A stretch of 57,504 nt of DNA from Gemmatimonas sp. (GCA_009380025.1 WHSP01000011.1:1-57504); one strand, 5' to 3'; numbered from the stretch's first letter, positions 15,626 through 25,030 are shown. Program-made: numbers and translations. The notes: a model not told the origin generated them from the sequence alone.

Positions 15626-17150
15626 GCGAGAATCGAAGCCGAGGGGACCGTACGACGAACTGCGAGCGGAACTCCGCGAGACGGATCTCTTCGCGTCGAT
15701 CGGGGCGGTCCTGTCGTGGGATCAGGAAACCATGTTGCCGGACCGTGGCACGGGTCTGCGAGCGGAACAGCTCGCCCTGCTGAGCCAGGTCGTGCACGAG
15801 CGACGGACGTCGGAGCGGTTCGGTGCCCTGCTCGCCGAATCCGAAGCGGACGAGTCGCTGAGAGATGACGAGCTGGCTCGAGCGAACCTGCGTGAGATCC
15901 GGCGCTCGTACGACCAGGCGATCAAGCTCCCGAGCTCCCTGGTCCGCGAGATTGCAGAGACGACGACCCTCTCGATCCACGCGTGGCGCGGGGCGCGGGA
16001 GAAGAGCGACTTTTCGGCTTTCGCCCCCTGGCTCGAGAAGGTCGTGGGTCTCGACCGTGCGAAAGCGGAGTGCCTCGCGACTGAGGATGCGCCCGATCTC
16101 TATGACGCACTTCTCGACCAGTACGAGCCCGGAGCGGATACCGCCGAGCTGGTTGCGGTCTTCACCGATCTCAGGAAGCGGCTCGCCCCGCTGATCCATG
16201 ATGTGACGGGTGCCGCGCGGCAGCGGAGCGATCGTGTTCACCGTATCGAGGTCCCGATCGAAGCCCAGAAGGCGTTCAACGCAAAGGTTGCTGCGCGGGT
16301 CGGATTCGACTTCGAGGCGGGGCGTCTCGACACCTCGACGCATCCTTTCTGTCAGGGAGTCGGGCCGGGCGACACCCGACTGACGACCCGCTACCGCGAG
16401 GACGGATTCTTCGACGCCCTCAGCTCCACCCTCCACGAAACTGGACACGGCCTCTACGAGCAGGGCCTGCCGAAAGATCGGTATCTCGGCGAGCCGTTGG
16501 GCGACCCGGTGAGCCTCGGGATCCACGAGAGCCAGTCGCGGCTCTGGGAGAACCTCGTCGGTCGATCACGCGAGTTCTGGAAGTGGGCGCTCCCGGAGGC
16601 TCAGCGGGAGTTCAGTCCGGCGCTCGACGACGTCGCCCTCGAGGAAGTGTACGGCGCGATGAACCTCGTGCAGCCGAACCTCATTCGTGTCGACAGCGAC
16701 GAGGCCACCTACAACCTTCACATCATGCTCCGCTTCGACCTGGAGCGGGCGATGCTCTCCGGAGACCTGGCGGTAGCCGACCTGCCGGCAGCCTGGAACG
16801 ATCGGATCAAGACGGACCTCGGCCTCGACGTGCCGGACGACCGTCGGGGATGTCTCCAGGATGTTCACTGGTCGATGGGGTCGATCGGATACTTCCCGAC
16901 CTACACCCTGGGCAACCTCTACGCCGCACAGCTCTGGCTGCGCATCCAGTCCGACCTTCCGGATCTCCCCGATTCAATCGCCGCAGGCGATTTCACACCT
17001 CTACTCGCCTGGCTTCGGCGAGAGATCCACGTCCACGGGCGCCGATACACCGCACCCGAGCTGTGCGAACGGGCAACGGGCGCTCCGCTGAGCGCCGACG
17101 CGTTCATGAACTCCCTGGAGGGGAAGCTGCGGCCGTTGTACGCGGCGTAG
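15618..17150 (+). CDS. M32-family metallocarboxypeptidase (carboxypeptidase Taq)
   Basis: A 510-residue cytosolic zinc carboxypeptidase of family M32. The active-site motif HETGH is at residues 273-277 (LSSTLHETGHGLYEQGLP), and the downstream zinc Glu lies in SLGIHESQSRLWENLVGRS. Other family signatures: SAIGAVLSWDQETMLP-like start (FASIGAVLSWDQETMLPDRG) and MGSIGYFPTYTLGNLYAAQL. It removes C-terminal residues from short peptides. ATG 15618 overlaps the purB stop, so it is translated with the purine genes although it has no known purine role; amino-acid recycling is the likely reason or the linkage is incidental. Confidence 0.95.
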   Translation: MSERESKPRGPYDELRAELRETDLFASIGAVLSWDQETMLPDRGTGLRAEQLALLSQVVHERRTSERFGALLAESEADESLRDDELARANLREIRRSYDQAIKLPSSLVREIAETTTLSIHAWRGAREKSDFSAFAPWLEKVVGLDRAKAECLATEDAPDLYDALLDQYEPGADTAELVAVFTDLRKRLAPLIHDVTGAARQRSDRVHRIEVPIEAQKAFNAKVAARVGFDFEAGRLDTSTHPFCQGVGPGDTRLTTRYREDGFFDALSSTLHETGHGLYEQGLPKDRYLGEPLGDPVSLGIHESQSRLWENLVGRSREFWKWALPEAQREFSPALDDVALEEVYGAMNLVQPNLIRVDSDEATYNLHIMLRFDLERAMLSGDLAVADLPAAWNDRIKTDLGLDVPDDRRGCLQDVHWSMGSIGYFPTYTLGNLYAAQLWLRIQSDLPDLPDSIAAGDFTPLLAWLRREIHVHGRRYTAPELCERATGAPLSADAFMNSLEGKLRPLYAA

Positions 17151-17210
17151 CGTGGGTGTACGGCGATTCGGGCACGGTTCGCGCAGCTTGCCGCTCCACG
17201 CCGGGGCACG

Positions 17211-17220
17211 TTATTTTGCG
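17211..17220 (+). promoter_or_regulatory. Possible promoter element upstream of purC
   Basis: TTATTTTGCG (continuing GCCGCC) sits 44 bases before the purC start in the only sizeable gap (114 bp) early in the purine run. It resembles the word before truA. Evidence is resemblance only. Confidence 0.2.
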
Positions 17221-17264
17221 GCCGCCGAGCCCCCCGACAGAATGGCGGCGATACGAGCCCAGAC

Positions 17265-18206
17265 TTGAACGAAACAGTCGCGCGAACGGATCTACCCGTA
17301 CCCCTCCTGCGCCGCGGGAAGGTGCGCGATATTTACGATCTGGGCGAGGCGCTGCTCATGGTCGCGAGCGACCGAGTGAGCGCGTTCGACGTCATCTTGC
17401 CCCAGCCGATCCCACGGAAGGGCGAGGTTCTCACCTTGATTTCCGCCTGGTGGTTCGCCCGCACGTCGGAGCTCGTCCCCAACCACCTCCTGTCGGTCGA
17501 TCCCGAGTACATCACGGGCCGGTTCCCGGCGCTGGCACGCACCCGCGACATCTGGTCGCGGAGAGCGATGCTCGTCCGCAAACTCGATCCCTTCCCGGTC
17601 GAGTGTGTGGTCCGCGGCTACATCGCGGGATCGGCCTGGCAGGAGTACCGGAGCGCCGGCACATTGGCTGGGGAGGCCCTGCCGGAAGGGCTGGCCGAAT
17701 CCGCGCGGCTGGAAGCGCCCCTATTCTCGCCCGCGACGAAAGCCGAGGAAGGACATGACGAGAACATCACGTTCGAGGGGACCTGTGCGATCGTCGGCAA
17801 GGCGGCCGCCGAGGAATTGCGGCGCGCCAGCATCCTCCTCTACGAGCGAGGTCGGGAGCTCGCGCTCTCCCGGGGGATCCTCATCGCCGACACGAAGTTC
17901 GAGTTCGGCCGCGACGAAGCGGGCGCCATTCGTGTGATGGACGAGATCCTGACGCCAGACTCCTCCCGTTTCTGGCCGGCGGACTCGTACATCGCCGGAC
18001 GAACCCAGCCGTCCTTCGACAAGCAGCCCGTCCGCGACTACCTCGAGGGTCTGGTCCAGAATGGGGAGTGGGATCGGCAGCCGCCCGCACCCGACCTTCC
18101 GGACGAACAGGTGCTCGAGACCTCCCGGCGCTACCAGGAGGCCTTCGTACGGATTACCGGCGTTCCGCTGGACGAAGTCCCCCTCTCCACCTGGGGCGGA
18201 ACGTGA
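17265..18206 (+). CDS. purC: SAICAR synthetase
   Basis: PurC joins aspartate to CAIR using ATP, giving SAICAR. The 313-residue product matches the longer bacterial/yeast-like form: LLRRGKVRDIYDLGEALLMV (nucleotide site), SDRVSAFDVILPQPIP, ECVVRGYIAGSAWQEY, and ILIADTKFEFGRDEAG with the terminal DSSRFWPADSYIAG. TTG 17265 is the first start that gives the family N terminus; no better ATG or GTG exists close by. The stop overlaps the pssA GTG start (GTGA). It follows the carboxypeptidase after 114 bp, which may hold its own promoter. Confidence 0.95.
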   Translation: MNETVARTDLPVPLLRRGKVRDIYDLGEALLMVASDRVSAFDVILPQPIPRKGEVLTLISAWWFARTSELVPNHLLSVDPEYITGRFPALARTRDIWSRRAMLVRKLDPFPVECVVRGYIAGSAWQEYRSAGTLAGEALPEGLAESARLEAPLFSPATKAEEGHDENITFEGTCAIVGKAAAEELRRASILLYERGRELALSRGILIADTKFEFGRDEAGAIRVMDEILTPDSSRFWPADSYIAGRTQPSFDKQPVRDYLEGLVQNGEWDRQPPAPDLPDEQVLETSRRYQEAFVRITGVPLDEVPLSTWGGT

Positions 18207-19054
18207 GGCCAGGCCGACGACGACTCCAACGGGGTGTGGTCGTCGTGCCCAGCGCCTTCACGCTCGGCAATCTCTTTCTGGGCTTCTGGGCAATCGTCGC
18301 CGCGTCGCGCGGTCAGTTCGATACCGCCGCCTGGCTGATCGTCGTCGCGGCCGCCGTCGACATGGTGGATGGCCGCATCGCACGCTTCACCAGTACCGGC
18401 AGCGAGTTCGGGGCGCAACTGGATTCCCTGGTCGATGCGATCAGCTTCGGTGTCGCCCCCGCCATCATCTTCTACTACCTCTTCCTGATCGACGGCGTCT
18501 GGAGCTGGACCGTGGGGTTCATCTACGTCGCGGCCGTCATCATGCGCCTCGCTCGGTTCAACGTCGAGCAAGCCGGCTCCGCCAAGGCGAACTTCCACGG
18601 CCTTCCCTCGCCGACCGCGGGAATGACCGTCGCCACGTTCTATCCGTTCAGCCAAACCGATTTCTACCTGAACTATCTGTCGCAGCTCCCTTGGGAGACG
18701 CTGACAACGGGCCTGCTGCTCATGCTCTCGGCGCTGATGATGAGCCACGTGCTCTACCCAGTCGTACCGAGGTTCGATCTGCGGACGCTTCGCGGACGAA
18801 GTACCCTGGGCTTGGCCGTTGTTTCGACGTTCCTCGCCTTCACTATCCCCTCTCTCTTCTTCTTCCCGGCTTCGATCCTCTACATCACCTTCGGTCTTTT
18901 CCGTTCGGTGCTCTTCGGCTTCGCCGAGCGACTCCCGGACCGGGACCCGCTGATCGACGTGGACGAGACGGAAGAGAGCGAGCGGGAGCTCGACTACGAA
19001 TCGATCGAGCCACTTCCGAGATTACGACGCACGTCACCCGAGGAGAGGACCTGA
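18203..19054 (+). CDS. pssA: CDP-diacylglycerol-serine O-phosphatidyltransferase
   Basis: PssA makes phosphatidylserine from CDP-diacylglycerol and serine in the inner membrane, the entry to phosphatidylethanolamine. The CDP-alcohol phosphotransferase motif DG-x2-AR-x8-G-x3-D-x3-D is complete in VDGRIARFTSTGSEFGAQLD followed by SLVD. Several hydrophobic spans follow, and the last about 35 residues are acidic and cytosolic. The 283-residue form starting at GTG 18203 is preferred because it overlaps the purC stop as GTGA. The following purS start overlaps its stop (TGATG). A phospholipid gene embedded in a purine operon is unusual but looks fixed by these overlaps. Confidence 0.93.
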   Translation: MRPGRRRLQRGVVVVPSAFTLGNLFLGFWAIVAASRGQFDTAAWLIVVAAAVDMVDGRIARFTSTGSEFGAQLDSLVDAISFGVAPAIIFYYLFLIDGVWSWTVGFIYVAAVIMRLARFNVEQAGSAKANFHGLPSPTAGMTVATFYPFSQTDFYLNYLSQLPWETLTTGLLLMLSALMMSHVLYPVVPRFDLRTLRGRSTLGLAVVSTFLAFTIPSLFFFPASILYITFGLFRSVLFGFAERLPDRDPLIDVDETEESERELDYESIEPLPRLRRTSPEERT

Positions 19055-19320
19055 TGTCATATCACGTGGAAGTTCGGGTCGTCCCGAGAGAAGGGATCCT
19101 CGACCCGCAGGGCAAGGCAGTCCATGGTGCCCTCTCGAACCTGGGGTTCGCCGGCGTGGCCGAGGTACACGTTGGACGGCTGATTCGCCTGGAGCTCGAC
19201 GCCGACAGCAGCGAGGACGCGCAGCGCAGCGCCATCGCTATGTGTAGACAACTTCTCGCCAACCCCGTCACAGAGGACTTCGAGGTTCAGATCCTGCAGG
19301 GGGTGGGGGGCCCTGTATGA
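19054..19320 (+). CDS. purS: Phosphoribosylformylglycinamidine synthase, PurS subunit
   Basis: PurS (88 residues) is the small bridging subunit of the three-part FGAM synthase, holding glutaminase PurQ on the synthase PurL. The sequence has the typical start YHVEVRVVPREGILDPQGKA and the middle LGFAGVAEVHVGRLIRLELD. Its ATG overlaps the pssA TGA by one base and its stop overlaps purQ (ATGA), so all are translationally coupled. Presence of purS agrees with the small-type PurL encoded downstream. Confidence 0.95.
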   Translation: MSYHVEVRVVPREGILDPQGKAVHGALSNLGFAGVAEVHVGRLIRLELDADSSEDAQRSAIAMCRQLLANPVTEDFEVQILQGVGGPV

Positions 19321-20012
19321 AGATCGGTGTCGTCACCTTCCCCGGATCGAACTGCGACTACGACTGCTACAAGGCGTCGCGGGACGTCCTCAGCGCGGAT
19401 ACCGTCTACCTCTGGCACGGAGACCACGACCTGGCGGACGTCGATGTCGTCTTCCTGCCTGGTGGCTTCAGCTACGGCGATTACCTCCGCGCCGGGGCGA
19501 TCGCCAGCCTCAGTCCGATCATGCAGGAGGTCCGGGCCTTCGCCGAAGCGGGCGGCCCCGTCGTCGGGATCTGCAACGGCTTCCAGATTCTCTGCGAGGC
19601 CGGGATGTTGCCCGGAGCCCTCATCCGCAATCGCTCGCTGAAGTTCCGCTCCAAGCCCGTGCATCTCCGGGTCGAACGGAGCGTTCCTCCCTTCACTTCC
19701 GCCTATGCGGTCGGGCAGGTGTTGCGGTTCCCAATCGCTCACGGTGAGGGTTGCTATGTCGCCCCCGAGGATGAGCTCGATCGGCTGCAAGCGGAGGGCC
19801 TCGTGCTCTTCCGTTACTGCGATCCGGGAGCAGCCGTCACTGAGGCGGCGAACCCGAACGGCTCGGTACGCAACATCGCCGGCATCACGAACGCCCGCGG
19901 GAACGTCCTGGGGATGATGCCCCACCCGGAGCGGGCGGTCGATTCCCTACTCGGTTCGGTCGATGGGATTGGGGTGTTCCAGTCGGTCGCGGAGCACCTG
20001 GTAGGCACGTAA
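19317..20012 (+). CDS. purQ: Phosphoribosylformylglycinamidine synthase, glutaminase subunit PurQ
   Basis: PurQ is the class I glutamine amidotransferase of FGAM synthase and delivers ammonia to PurL. The 231-residue product has the nucleophile Cys86 in VVGICNGFQILCEAGMLPG and the His/Glu pair in MMPHPERAVD near residue 202. The oxyanion strand is FLPGGFSYGDYLRAGAIA. The start overlaps purS by 4 bases. The 116-bp gap after it (20013-20128) contains TCTCACGCGAAGACGCGAAG, a word related to other intergenic repeats here, and no gene. Confidence 0.97.
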   Translation: MKIGVVTFPGSNCDYDCYKASRDVLSADTVYLWHGDHDLADVDVVFLPGGFSYGDYLRAGAIASLSPIMQEVRAFAEAGGPVVGICNGFQILCEAGMLPGALIRNRSLKFRSKPVHLRVERSVPPFTSAYAVGQVLRFPIAHGEGCYVAPEDELDRLQAEGLVLFRYCDPGAAVTEAANPNGSVRNIAGITNARGNVLGMMPHPERAVDSLLGSVDGIGVFQSVAEHLVGT

Positions 20013-20128
20013 TGGTCTCACGCGAAGACGCGAAGAGAAGGTAAGCCGCATCTGAAACACGTTGACGATTCGAGGTCGCCCCCCGTCGTCATGGCTGGGT
20101 TCCGAGATGACAAGCCGGCCACTAGCCG

Positions 20129-22486
20129 ATGCTGTTCATCAACAGCCTTCTAAAGGATATCGAGGAGCGGAAATTGGCGGGTGAGGCACGACCCGGTGAT
20201 CCGGAGATCACGCCAGAGCTGGTTGCTGAACACGGACTGTCAGAGGGTGAGTTCGAGCAGATCCTGGGGATCCTCGGCCGAACGCCGACGTTCACCGAGT
20301 TGGGTGTCTTCAGTGCGATGTGGTCGGAGCACTGTGGCTACAAGAACTCGAAGCCATTACTGCGAACGCTCCCCACCCAGGCGCCGTGGGTTCTCCAAGG
20401 GCCGGGTGAGAACGCCGGCGTGATCGATGTCGGGGACGGGCTCGCGGTCGCTTTCAAGATCGAATCGCACAACCACCCGTCGGCCGTCGAGCCGTACCAG
20501 GGCGCGGCCACCGGGGTGGGCGGCATCCTCCGTGACGTGTTCACGATGGGCGCTCGACCGATCGCGGTCCTGAACTCGCTCCGGTTCGGGGAGTTGGACG
20601 GTCCAAGCGCTGGCCGGGTCCGCTACCTGTTCGCGGGTGTCGTCAAGGGCATCGGCGACTACGGGAACTGTGTTGGCATCCCGACCGTCGGTGGAGAGGT
20701 CTTCTTCGATGCCTCCTACGAGGGCAATCCACTGGTCAACGCGATGGCTATCGGGTTGATGAAGCAGGAGGACTTGATCACGGCGATCGCCGAGGGTGTG
20801 GGTAATCCGATCATGGCGGTCGGCTCGAGGACCGGTCGGGATGGGATCCATGGTGCCACCTTCGCCTCCGCCGAACTCACCCACGAAAGTGAGGCAAAGC
20901 GACCCATGGTGCAGGTCGGTGACCCGTTCACGGAGAAGCTGCTGCTGGAGGCTTCGCTGGAACTGATTCGATCGGGTCACATTGTCGGAATTCAGGACAT
21001 GGGTGCGGCCGGGCTGGTCTCCTCGTCGACCGAAATGGCGGCGCGCGGAGGGACGGGTGTCGACATCGAGATCACCCGAGTCCCGGTCCGGGAGCCGAAC
21101 ATGACACCGTACGAGATCCTGCTTTCCGAAACCCAGGAGCGGATGCTCGTTGTCGCGAAGGAGGGCCGTGAGGAAGAGGTACAGGCGATCCTGCGGAAGT
21201 GGGAGCTGGAAGCGGAGACGATCGGACGCGTCACGGGCAGTGGGCGGTACGTCATCCGCGAGCAGGGGCGGATCGTCGTCGACATCCCGGGCGAACCCCT
21301 CGTCACAGGATGCCCGACCTATACCCGAGAGGGCCGCGAGAGCGAGCGAGTTACCGAATTGCGTGCCTGGTCGCCCGAGGGCCTCCGGCCGCGTGACGAA
21401 GAACAGGACCCGGCCTGGGCATTTCTCACGCTTCTCGACAGCCCGACCATCGCGTCGAAACGGTGGGTCTACGAGCAGTACGACAGCACCGTCCGCACGA
21501 ACACGGTGGTCGGCCCGGGCTCGGACGCCGCCGTGCTCCGGCTTCGCGGTACGCGCCGAGCCATCGCCGTCACAACTGACTGCAACGGCCGATACTGCTA
21601 CCTCAACCCGTACCGAGGGGGGCAGATCGCGGTCGCCGAAGCGGCGCGGAACCTCGTCTGCACGGGAGCGCTCCCACGGGCTGTCACCGACAATCTGAAC
21701 TTCGGCAACCCACTGAAGCCGGAGGTGTACCATCAGCTTTCCGAAGCGGTCCGTGGGATCGGAGAAGCCTGCCGGGTTCTCGAGACGCCTGTGACCGGTG
21801 GGAACGTGTCGCTGTACAACGAGAACCCGGCCGGTGCGATCTATCCGACCCCGACCATCGGAATGGTGGGCGTGATCGAAGACCTCGACCACGTTACGAC
21901 GGCCGGCGTCCAGAACGAGGGTGACGCGATCGTGCTCCTCGGAAGCAATTCCGACGAGCTGGGCGGCAGCGAGTACCTCAAGGCGGTTCACGGAATCGTC
22001 GCCGGTGATGCGCCAGCGCTCGACCTGCTCGCGGAGAAGAGGCTTCAACAGTCGTTACTCGAGACGATCCGCTTCGGGTGGATCCGATCGGCACACGACC
22101 TCGCGGAGGGTGGCCTCGCCGTCGCCCTCGCCGAATCGGCCATCGCGGACGAGGCGAACCCACTCGGCGTGGACGTCGAGCTCGACGATGCGCTGCCTCC
22201 GGCTGCCCTCCTCTACGGGGAGGCACAGAGCCGGGTCCTCGTTTCGTGCGTCGGGGGAGACATCGACCGAGTGCTGGCGCACTTCACGTCGCACGGTGTC
22301 GAGGCGCGCCAGATCGGGCGGGTTGGGCCGGCGGGCGGCAGATTCCGGGTCACGACCCCGGATCTGGTGATCGATCTGCCGATCGCCACGATCGTACGCA
22401 CCTATTACGACGCCATTCCGCGTCGCATGGATGCAAGCCCGATCGATGTGGCAACCGCCCTGGATTCCGAGGTCTACGTGCCCTGA
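20129..22486 (+). CDS. purL: Phosphoribosylformylglycinamidine synthase, PurL subunit (small type)
   Basis: PurL uses ATP and ammonia from PurQ to convert FGAR to FGAM. At 785 residues it is the small form that needs PurS and PurQ. Conserved sites: [15 protein letters not shown] (catalytic His), [18 protein letters not shown] (ATP/Mg), [32 protein letters not shown] in the first half and [40 protein letters not shown] in the pseudo-repeated second half. ATG 20129 gives the expected N terminus. The final codons and stop are duplicated downstream (see 22469-22516). It belongs to the run ending in purF. Confidence 0.97.
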   Translation: MLFINSLLKDIEERKLAGEARPGDPEITPELVAEHGLSEGEFEQILGILGRTPTFTELGVFSAMWSEHCGYKNSKPLLRTLPTQAPWVLQGPGENAGVIDVGDGLAVAFKIESHNHPSAVEPYQGAATGVGGILRDVFTMGARPIAVLNSLRFGELDGPSAGRVRYLFAGVVKGIGDYGNCVGIPTVGGEVFFDASYEGNPLVNAMAIGLMKQEDLITAIAEGVGNPIMAVGSRTGRDGIHGATFASAELTHESEAKRPMVQVGDPFTEKLLLEASLELIRSGHIVGIQDMGAAGLVSSSTEMAARGGTGVDIEITRVPVREPNMTPYEILLSETQERMLVVAKEGREEEVQAILRKWELEAETIGRVTGSGRYVIREQGRIVVDIPGEPLVTGCPTYTREGRESERVTELRAWSPEGLRPRDEEQDPAWAFLTLLDSPTIASKRWVYEQYDSTVRTNTVVGPGSDAAVLRLRGTRRAIAVTTDCNGRYCYLNPYRGGQIAVAEAARNLVCTGALPRAVTDNLNFGNPLKPEVYHQLSEAVRGIGEACRVLETPVTGGNVSLYNENPAGAIYPTPTIGMVGVIEDLDHVTTAGVQNEGDAIVLLGSNSDELGGSEYLKAVHGIVAGDAPALDLLAEKRLQQSLLETIRFGWIRSAHDLAEGGLAVALAESAIADEANPLGVDVELDDALPPAALLYGEAQSRVLVSCVGGDIDRVLAHFTSHGVEARQIGRVGPAGGRFRVTTPDLVIDLPIATIVRTYYDAIPRRMDASPIDVATALDSEVYVP

Positions 22487-22516
22487 GTTCCTGAGGTCTA
22501 CGTGCCCTGAGTTCCT
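22469..22516 (+). repeat. 24-bp tandem duplication over the purL stop codon
   Basis: GAGGTCTACGTGCCCTGAGTTCCT is present twice head to tail (22469-22492, 22493-22516). The first copy encodes the last PurL residues EVYVP and its TGA. The second is non-coding and lies 20 bases before purF. It looks like a recent slippage or unequal-exchange event. Confidence 0.9.
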
Positions 22517-22536
22517 TCTGAAGGATTGAGGCATAT

Positions 22537-23919
22537 ATGTGTGGCATCGCAGCGGTAACCGGCGTGCCCGAAGCCGCAAAACTCGTCTTCCTGTCGCTCT
22601 ACGCGCTCCAGCATCGCGGACAGGAGGCTGCGGGAATCGTTGCGGTCGACGAGAGCAGTGGAGAGAGCATCCTCCACAAGGGCACCGGTCTCGTCGCCGA
22701 CGCGTTCGATGAGGAATCCCTCGAGAGGCTCGTGGGAAGTGTTTCGATCGGACACCTCCGGTACTCGACGGCCGGCGGTGCCGGTCTGCGGAACGCGCAG
22801 CCGTTGCTCGTCCGCTATGCAGAGGGCGACCTCGGGCTCGCGCACAACGGCAACCTGACCAACGCCCAGGAGTTGCGGGATCGGTTGGTTGCGGAAGGAG
22901 CGCTCTTCCAGACGACGATCGATTCCGAGGTCATCGTCCACCTGATCGCTCGTTCGCGGCGGTTGGGTGTCGATGCCCAGATCGATGACGCTCTCTCCCA
23001 GCTCGAGGGAGCGTTCTCGGTCCTGATCACCGTGGGCGACACGCTCTACGCCGCTCGTGACCGCCACGGCTTCAGGCCGCTCGTCCTCGGCCACCGCGAG
23101 GGCGGATACGTCATCGCCTCGGAGACGTGCGCTCTCGACATCGTCGGTGCGCGCTACATCCGGGACCTCGAACCGGGTGAGGTCGTCCGTATCCGGAATG
23201 GCGAGCTGACCCGACTTCCGAGTCTTCGCGACTTCGCACCACCATCACCCTGCATCTTCGAGCTCGTCTACTTCGCCCGGCCCGATTCGCACCTCTGGGG
23301 ATACTCGGTTGACCGGGCACGTCGTGCCTTCGGCCGGCAACTCGCGATCGAACGTCCGGCGGATGCCGATTGCGTGATCTCGGTACCGGACTCCGCCAAC
23401 TCGGCCGCCCTTGGCTTCGCCGAGCAATCGGGGATTCCGTTCGAGTTGGGGCTGATCCGCAACCACTACGTCGGTCGCACGTTCATCGAGCCCTCGCAAG
23501 CGGGGCGAGACTTCAAGGTGCGAATGAAGTACAGCCCGGTCCGCGAGGTCCTCGAAGGACAGCGGGTGGTCGTCGTCGATGATTCACTCGTCCGCGGGAC
23601 GACTTCGCAAGGGCTCGTCAACCTTCTCCGTGAGGCCGGCGCCACGGAAGTTCACTTCCGCCTGGCGTCCCCGCCGGTCCGCAACCCCTGCTACTACGGC
23701 ATCGACATGCCCACGCGTGGGGAGCTGATCGCCGCCGAGAAATCTCCCGACGAGATCTGCCAGAAACTCGGTGTGGACTCACTCGGCTACCTCTCCCTCG
23801 AGGGGATGCTGAACGCCGCCGATCCGGAGGGAGGGTTCTGTTCAGCCTGCTTCTCGGGAGAGTATCCAGCGCCCCTGGTGGATCTGGAGAAGGGCTACAG
23901 TCTAGTCGGGTCTGACTGA
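22537..23919 (+). CDS. purF: Amidophosphoribosyltransferase
   Basis: PurF catalyses the first committed purine step, PRPP plus glutamine to phosphoribosylamine. The 460-residue enzyme begins MCGIAAVTGV, so Cys2 becomes the N-terminal nucleophile without a propeptide. The glutaminase domain shows ALQHRGQEAAGI and GHLRYSTAGG; the PRPP site is VVVVDDSLVRGTTSQ. Cysteines in CIFELVYFARPDS, NPCYYGIDMP and CSACFSGEYP match the ligands of the Bacillus-type 4Fe-4S cluster, which makes the enzyme oxygen-sensitive. It closes the purine run and converges on a minus-strand gene across a hairpin. Confidence 0.97.
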   Translation: MCGIAAVTGVPEAAKLVFLSLYALQHRGQEAAGIVAVDESSGESILHKGTGLVADAFDEESLERLVGSVSIGHLRYSTAGGAGLRNAQPLLVRYAEGDLGLAHNGNLTNAQELRDRLVAEGALFQTTIDSEVIVHLIARSRRLGVDAQIDDALSQLEGAFSVLITVGDTLYAARDRHGFRPLVLGHREGGYVIASETCALDIVGARYIRDLEPGEVVRIRNGELTRLPSLRDFAPPSPCIFELVYFARPDSHLWGYSVDRARRAFGRQLAIERPADADCVISVPDSANSAALGFAEQSGIPFELGLIRNHYVGRTFIEPSQAGRDFKVRMKYSPVREVLEGQRVVVVDDSLVRGTTSQGLVNLLREAGATEVHFRLASPPVRNPCYYGIDMPTRGELIAAEKSPDEICQKLGVDSLGYLSLEGMLNAADPEGGFCSACFSGEYPAPLVDLEKGYSLVGSD

Positions 23920-23951
23920 AGGATTGTACTCGTTCGCAGCCATACAACGCG

Positions 23952-24014
23952 CCTCACGCCGAAGGCGCGGAGAACTCGGAGAAAACAACAACGACTCCGT
24001 GTCTCCGCGTGAGA
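23952..24014. repeat. Imperfect palindrome between convergent genes
   Basis: Arms around CTCACGC...GCGTGAG and GCGGAGAACTCGGA/TCCGTGTCTCCGC enclose a loop containing AAACAACAAC. The same loop word occurs in the larger hairpin near 35220. It may end transcription of both purF and the opposing gene and belongs to a dispersed family. Confidence 0.6.
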
Positions 24015-24022
24015 CATTGGGT

Positions 24023-25030
24023 CTACCCATCCGAGCGCTCCGCGACGACCCGGGCTATCAGATGGCCATGCAGCTTTCCGTTCTCGATGAAGATCTTGTT
24101 CGCATCGTTGCCGGCGGCGAGGACGCCGGCGATGTAGACCCCCGGGACGTTCGTCCGCATCGTTGCAGGGTCGTGGCTGGGGATGCCGGTCGGTTCATCG
24201 ACCTCGACGCCGAGCTCGATCAGCATCCTCGGGTCGGGAATGTAGCCGATCATCGCCAGCACCCAGTCGTTCGGTAGGACTCGGCGCTCCCCGGTGTCGA
24301 GGTCTCTGATCTCCACCTCTCCGGGCCGGATCTCAGTGACGACGTGGCGCCAGAAGGCCGGAATCGAACCCTCCGCGATTCGGTTGTCGATGTCCGGCCG
24401 CACCCACGGTTTCACCCCCCGATCGAGCGATTCGAACTGGTGCACGATCGTCACCCGCGCCCCTTCCCTCCAGCAGGAAAGCGCTGCATCGGCCGCCGAG
24501 TTACCTCCGCCGATCACCACCAGGTCCTGGTCGAAGTAGGGATATGGCTCGGTGAAGTAGTAATGGACTTTCGGAAGCTTGGCCCCGGGCACCGAGATCG
24601 ACCTTGGGTTGTCGTAGTAGCCGGTGGCGATGACGACGTTTCGAGCGTGGAAGTCCCTTCGGATGCCCTCGCGGGACATCGTGTGGCAAACGAATCGGCC
24701 TTCGTAGCGCTCGATCCGCCCGACTTCGTGGTACTGCACGACGTCCAGATCATGAAATGCGACGACCTTCCGGTAGTAGCGGAGCGCTTCCCGACGGGTA
24801 GGCTTGTCGCCTGCCGTCGTGAAGGGAACGCGGCCGATTTCGAGCTTTTCCGGCCCGCTGAAGTAGGTGGTATACGTGGGGTGCTCCATCATCGCCTGGG
24901 TGACGGCGCCCCGATCTATGAGTTTGCACGTGAGCCCGTGCTCCCGCGCCGCGACACCCACGGCAATCCCACAAGGACCGGCTCCCACGACGGCGAGATC
25001 CAGCAACCCGTCGTTCACCGCATCATCCAA
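24023..25030 (-). CDS. YpdA-family FAD-dependent (bacillithiol disulfide) reductase
   Basis: A 335-residue flavoprotein with two Rossmann motifs: FAD-binding VVGAGPCGIAVGVAAREHG at the N terminus and NADPH-binding VVIGGGNSAADAALSCW near residue 165. The C-terminal ATG-like segment TNVPGVYIAGVLAAGNDANK is typical. YpdA proteins recycle oxidised bacillithiol in Bacillus and lack the CxxC of thioredoxin reductase; none is seen here either. Cys19, inside the first motif, fits the conserved YpdA cysteine. It follows the STAS-like gene with 74 bases between. Bacillithiol use by this organism is an inference. Confidence 0.8.
   Translation of the reverse strand: MDDAVNDGLLDLAVVGAGPCGIAVGVAAREHGLTCKLIDRGAVTQAMMEHPTYTTYFSGPEKLEIGRVPFTTAGDKPTRREALRYYRKVVAFHDLDVVQYHEVGRIERYEGRFVCHTMSREGIRRDFHARNVVIATGYYDNPRSISVPGAKLPKVHYYFTEPYPYFDQDLVVIGGGNSAADAALSCWREGARVTIVHQFESLDRGVKPWVRPDIDNRIAEGSIPAFWRHVVTEIRPGEVEIRDLDTGERRVLPNDWVLAMIGYIPDPRMLIELGVEVDEPTGIPSHDPATMRTNVPGVYIAGVLAAGNDANKIFIENGKLHGHLIARVVAERSDG

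Noticed and set aside
16583-17758. A 391-codon plus-strand frame overlapping M32 and purC
   Set aside because: It crosses the end of one clear gene and the start of another in a different frame, with Arg/Pro-rich composition.
18061-19053. Upstream extension of the PurS frame (about 330 codons)
   Set aside because: It is a shadow of pssA; PurS is an 88-residue family and ATG 19054 is coupled to the pssA stop.
20357-22048. A 563-codon open frame on the minus strand
   Set aside because: It is the antisense of purL, whose motifs are unmistakable; the minus frame is rich in Arg/Asp/Arg-Val runs typical of antisense of GC-rich genes and has no ribosome site.
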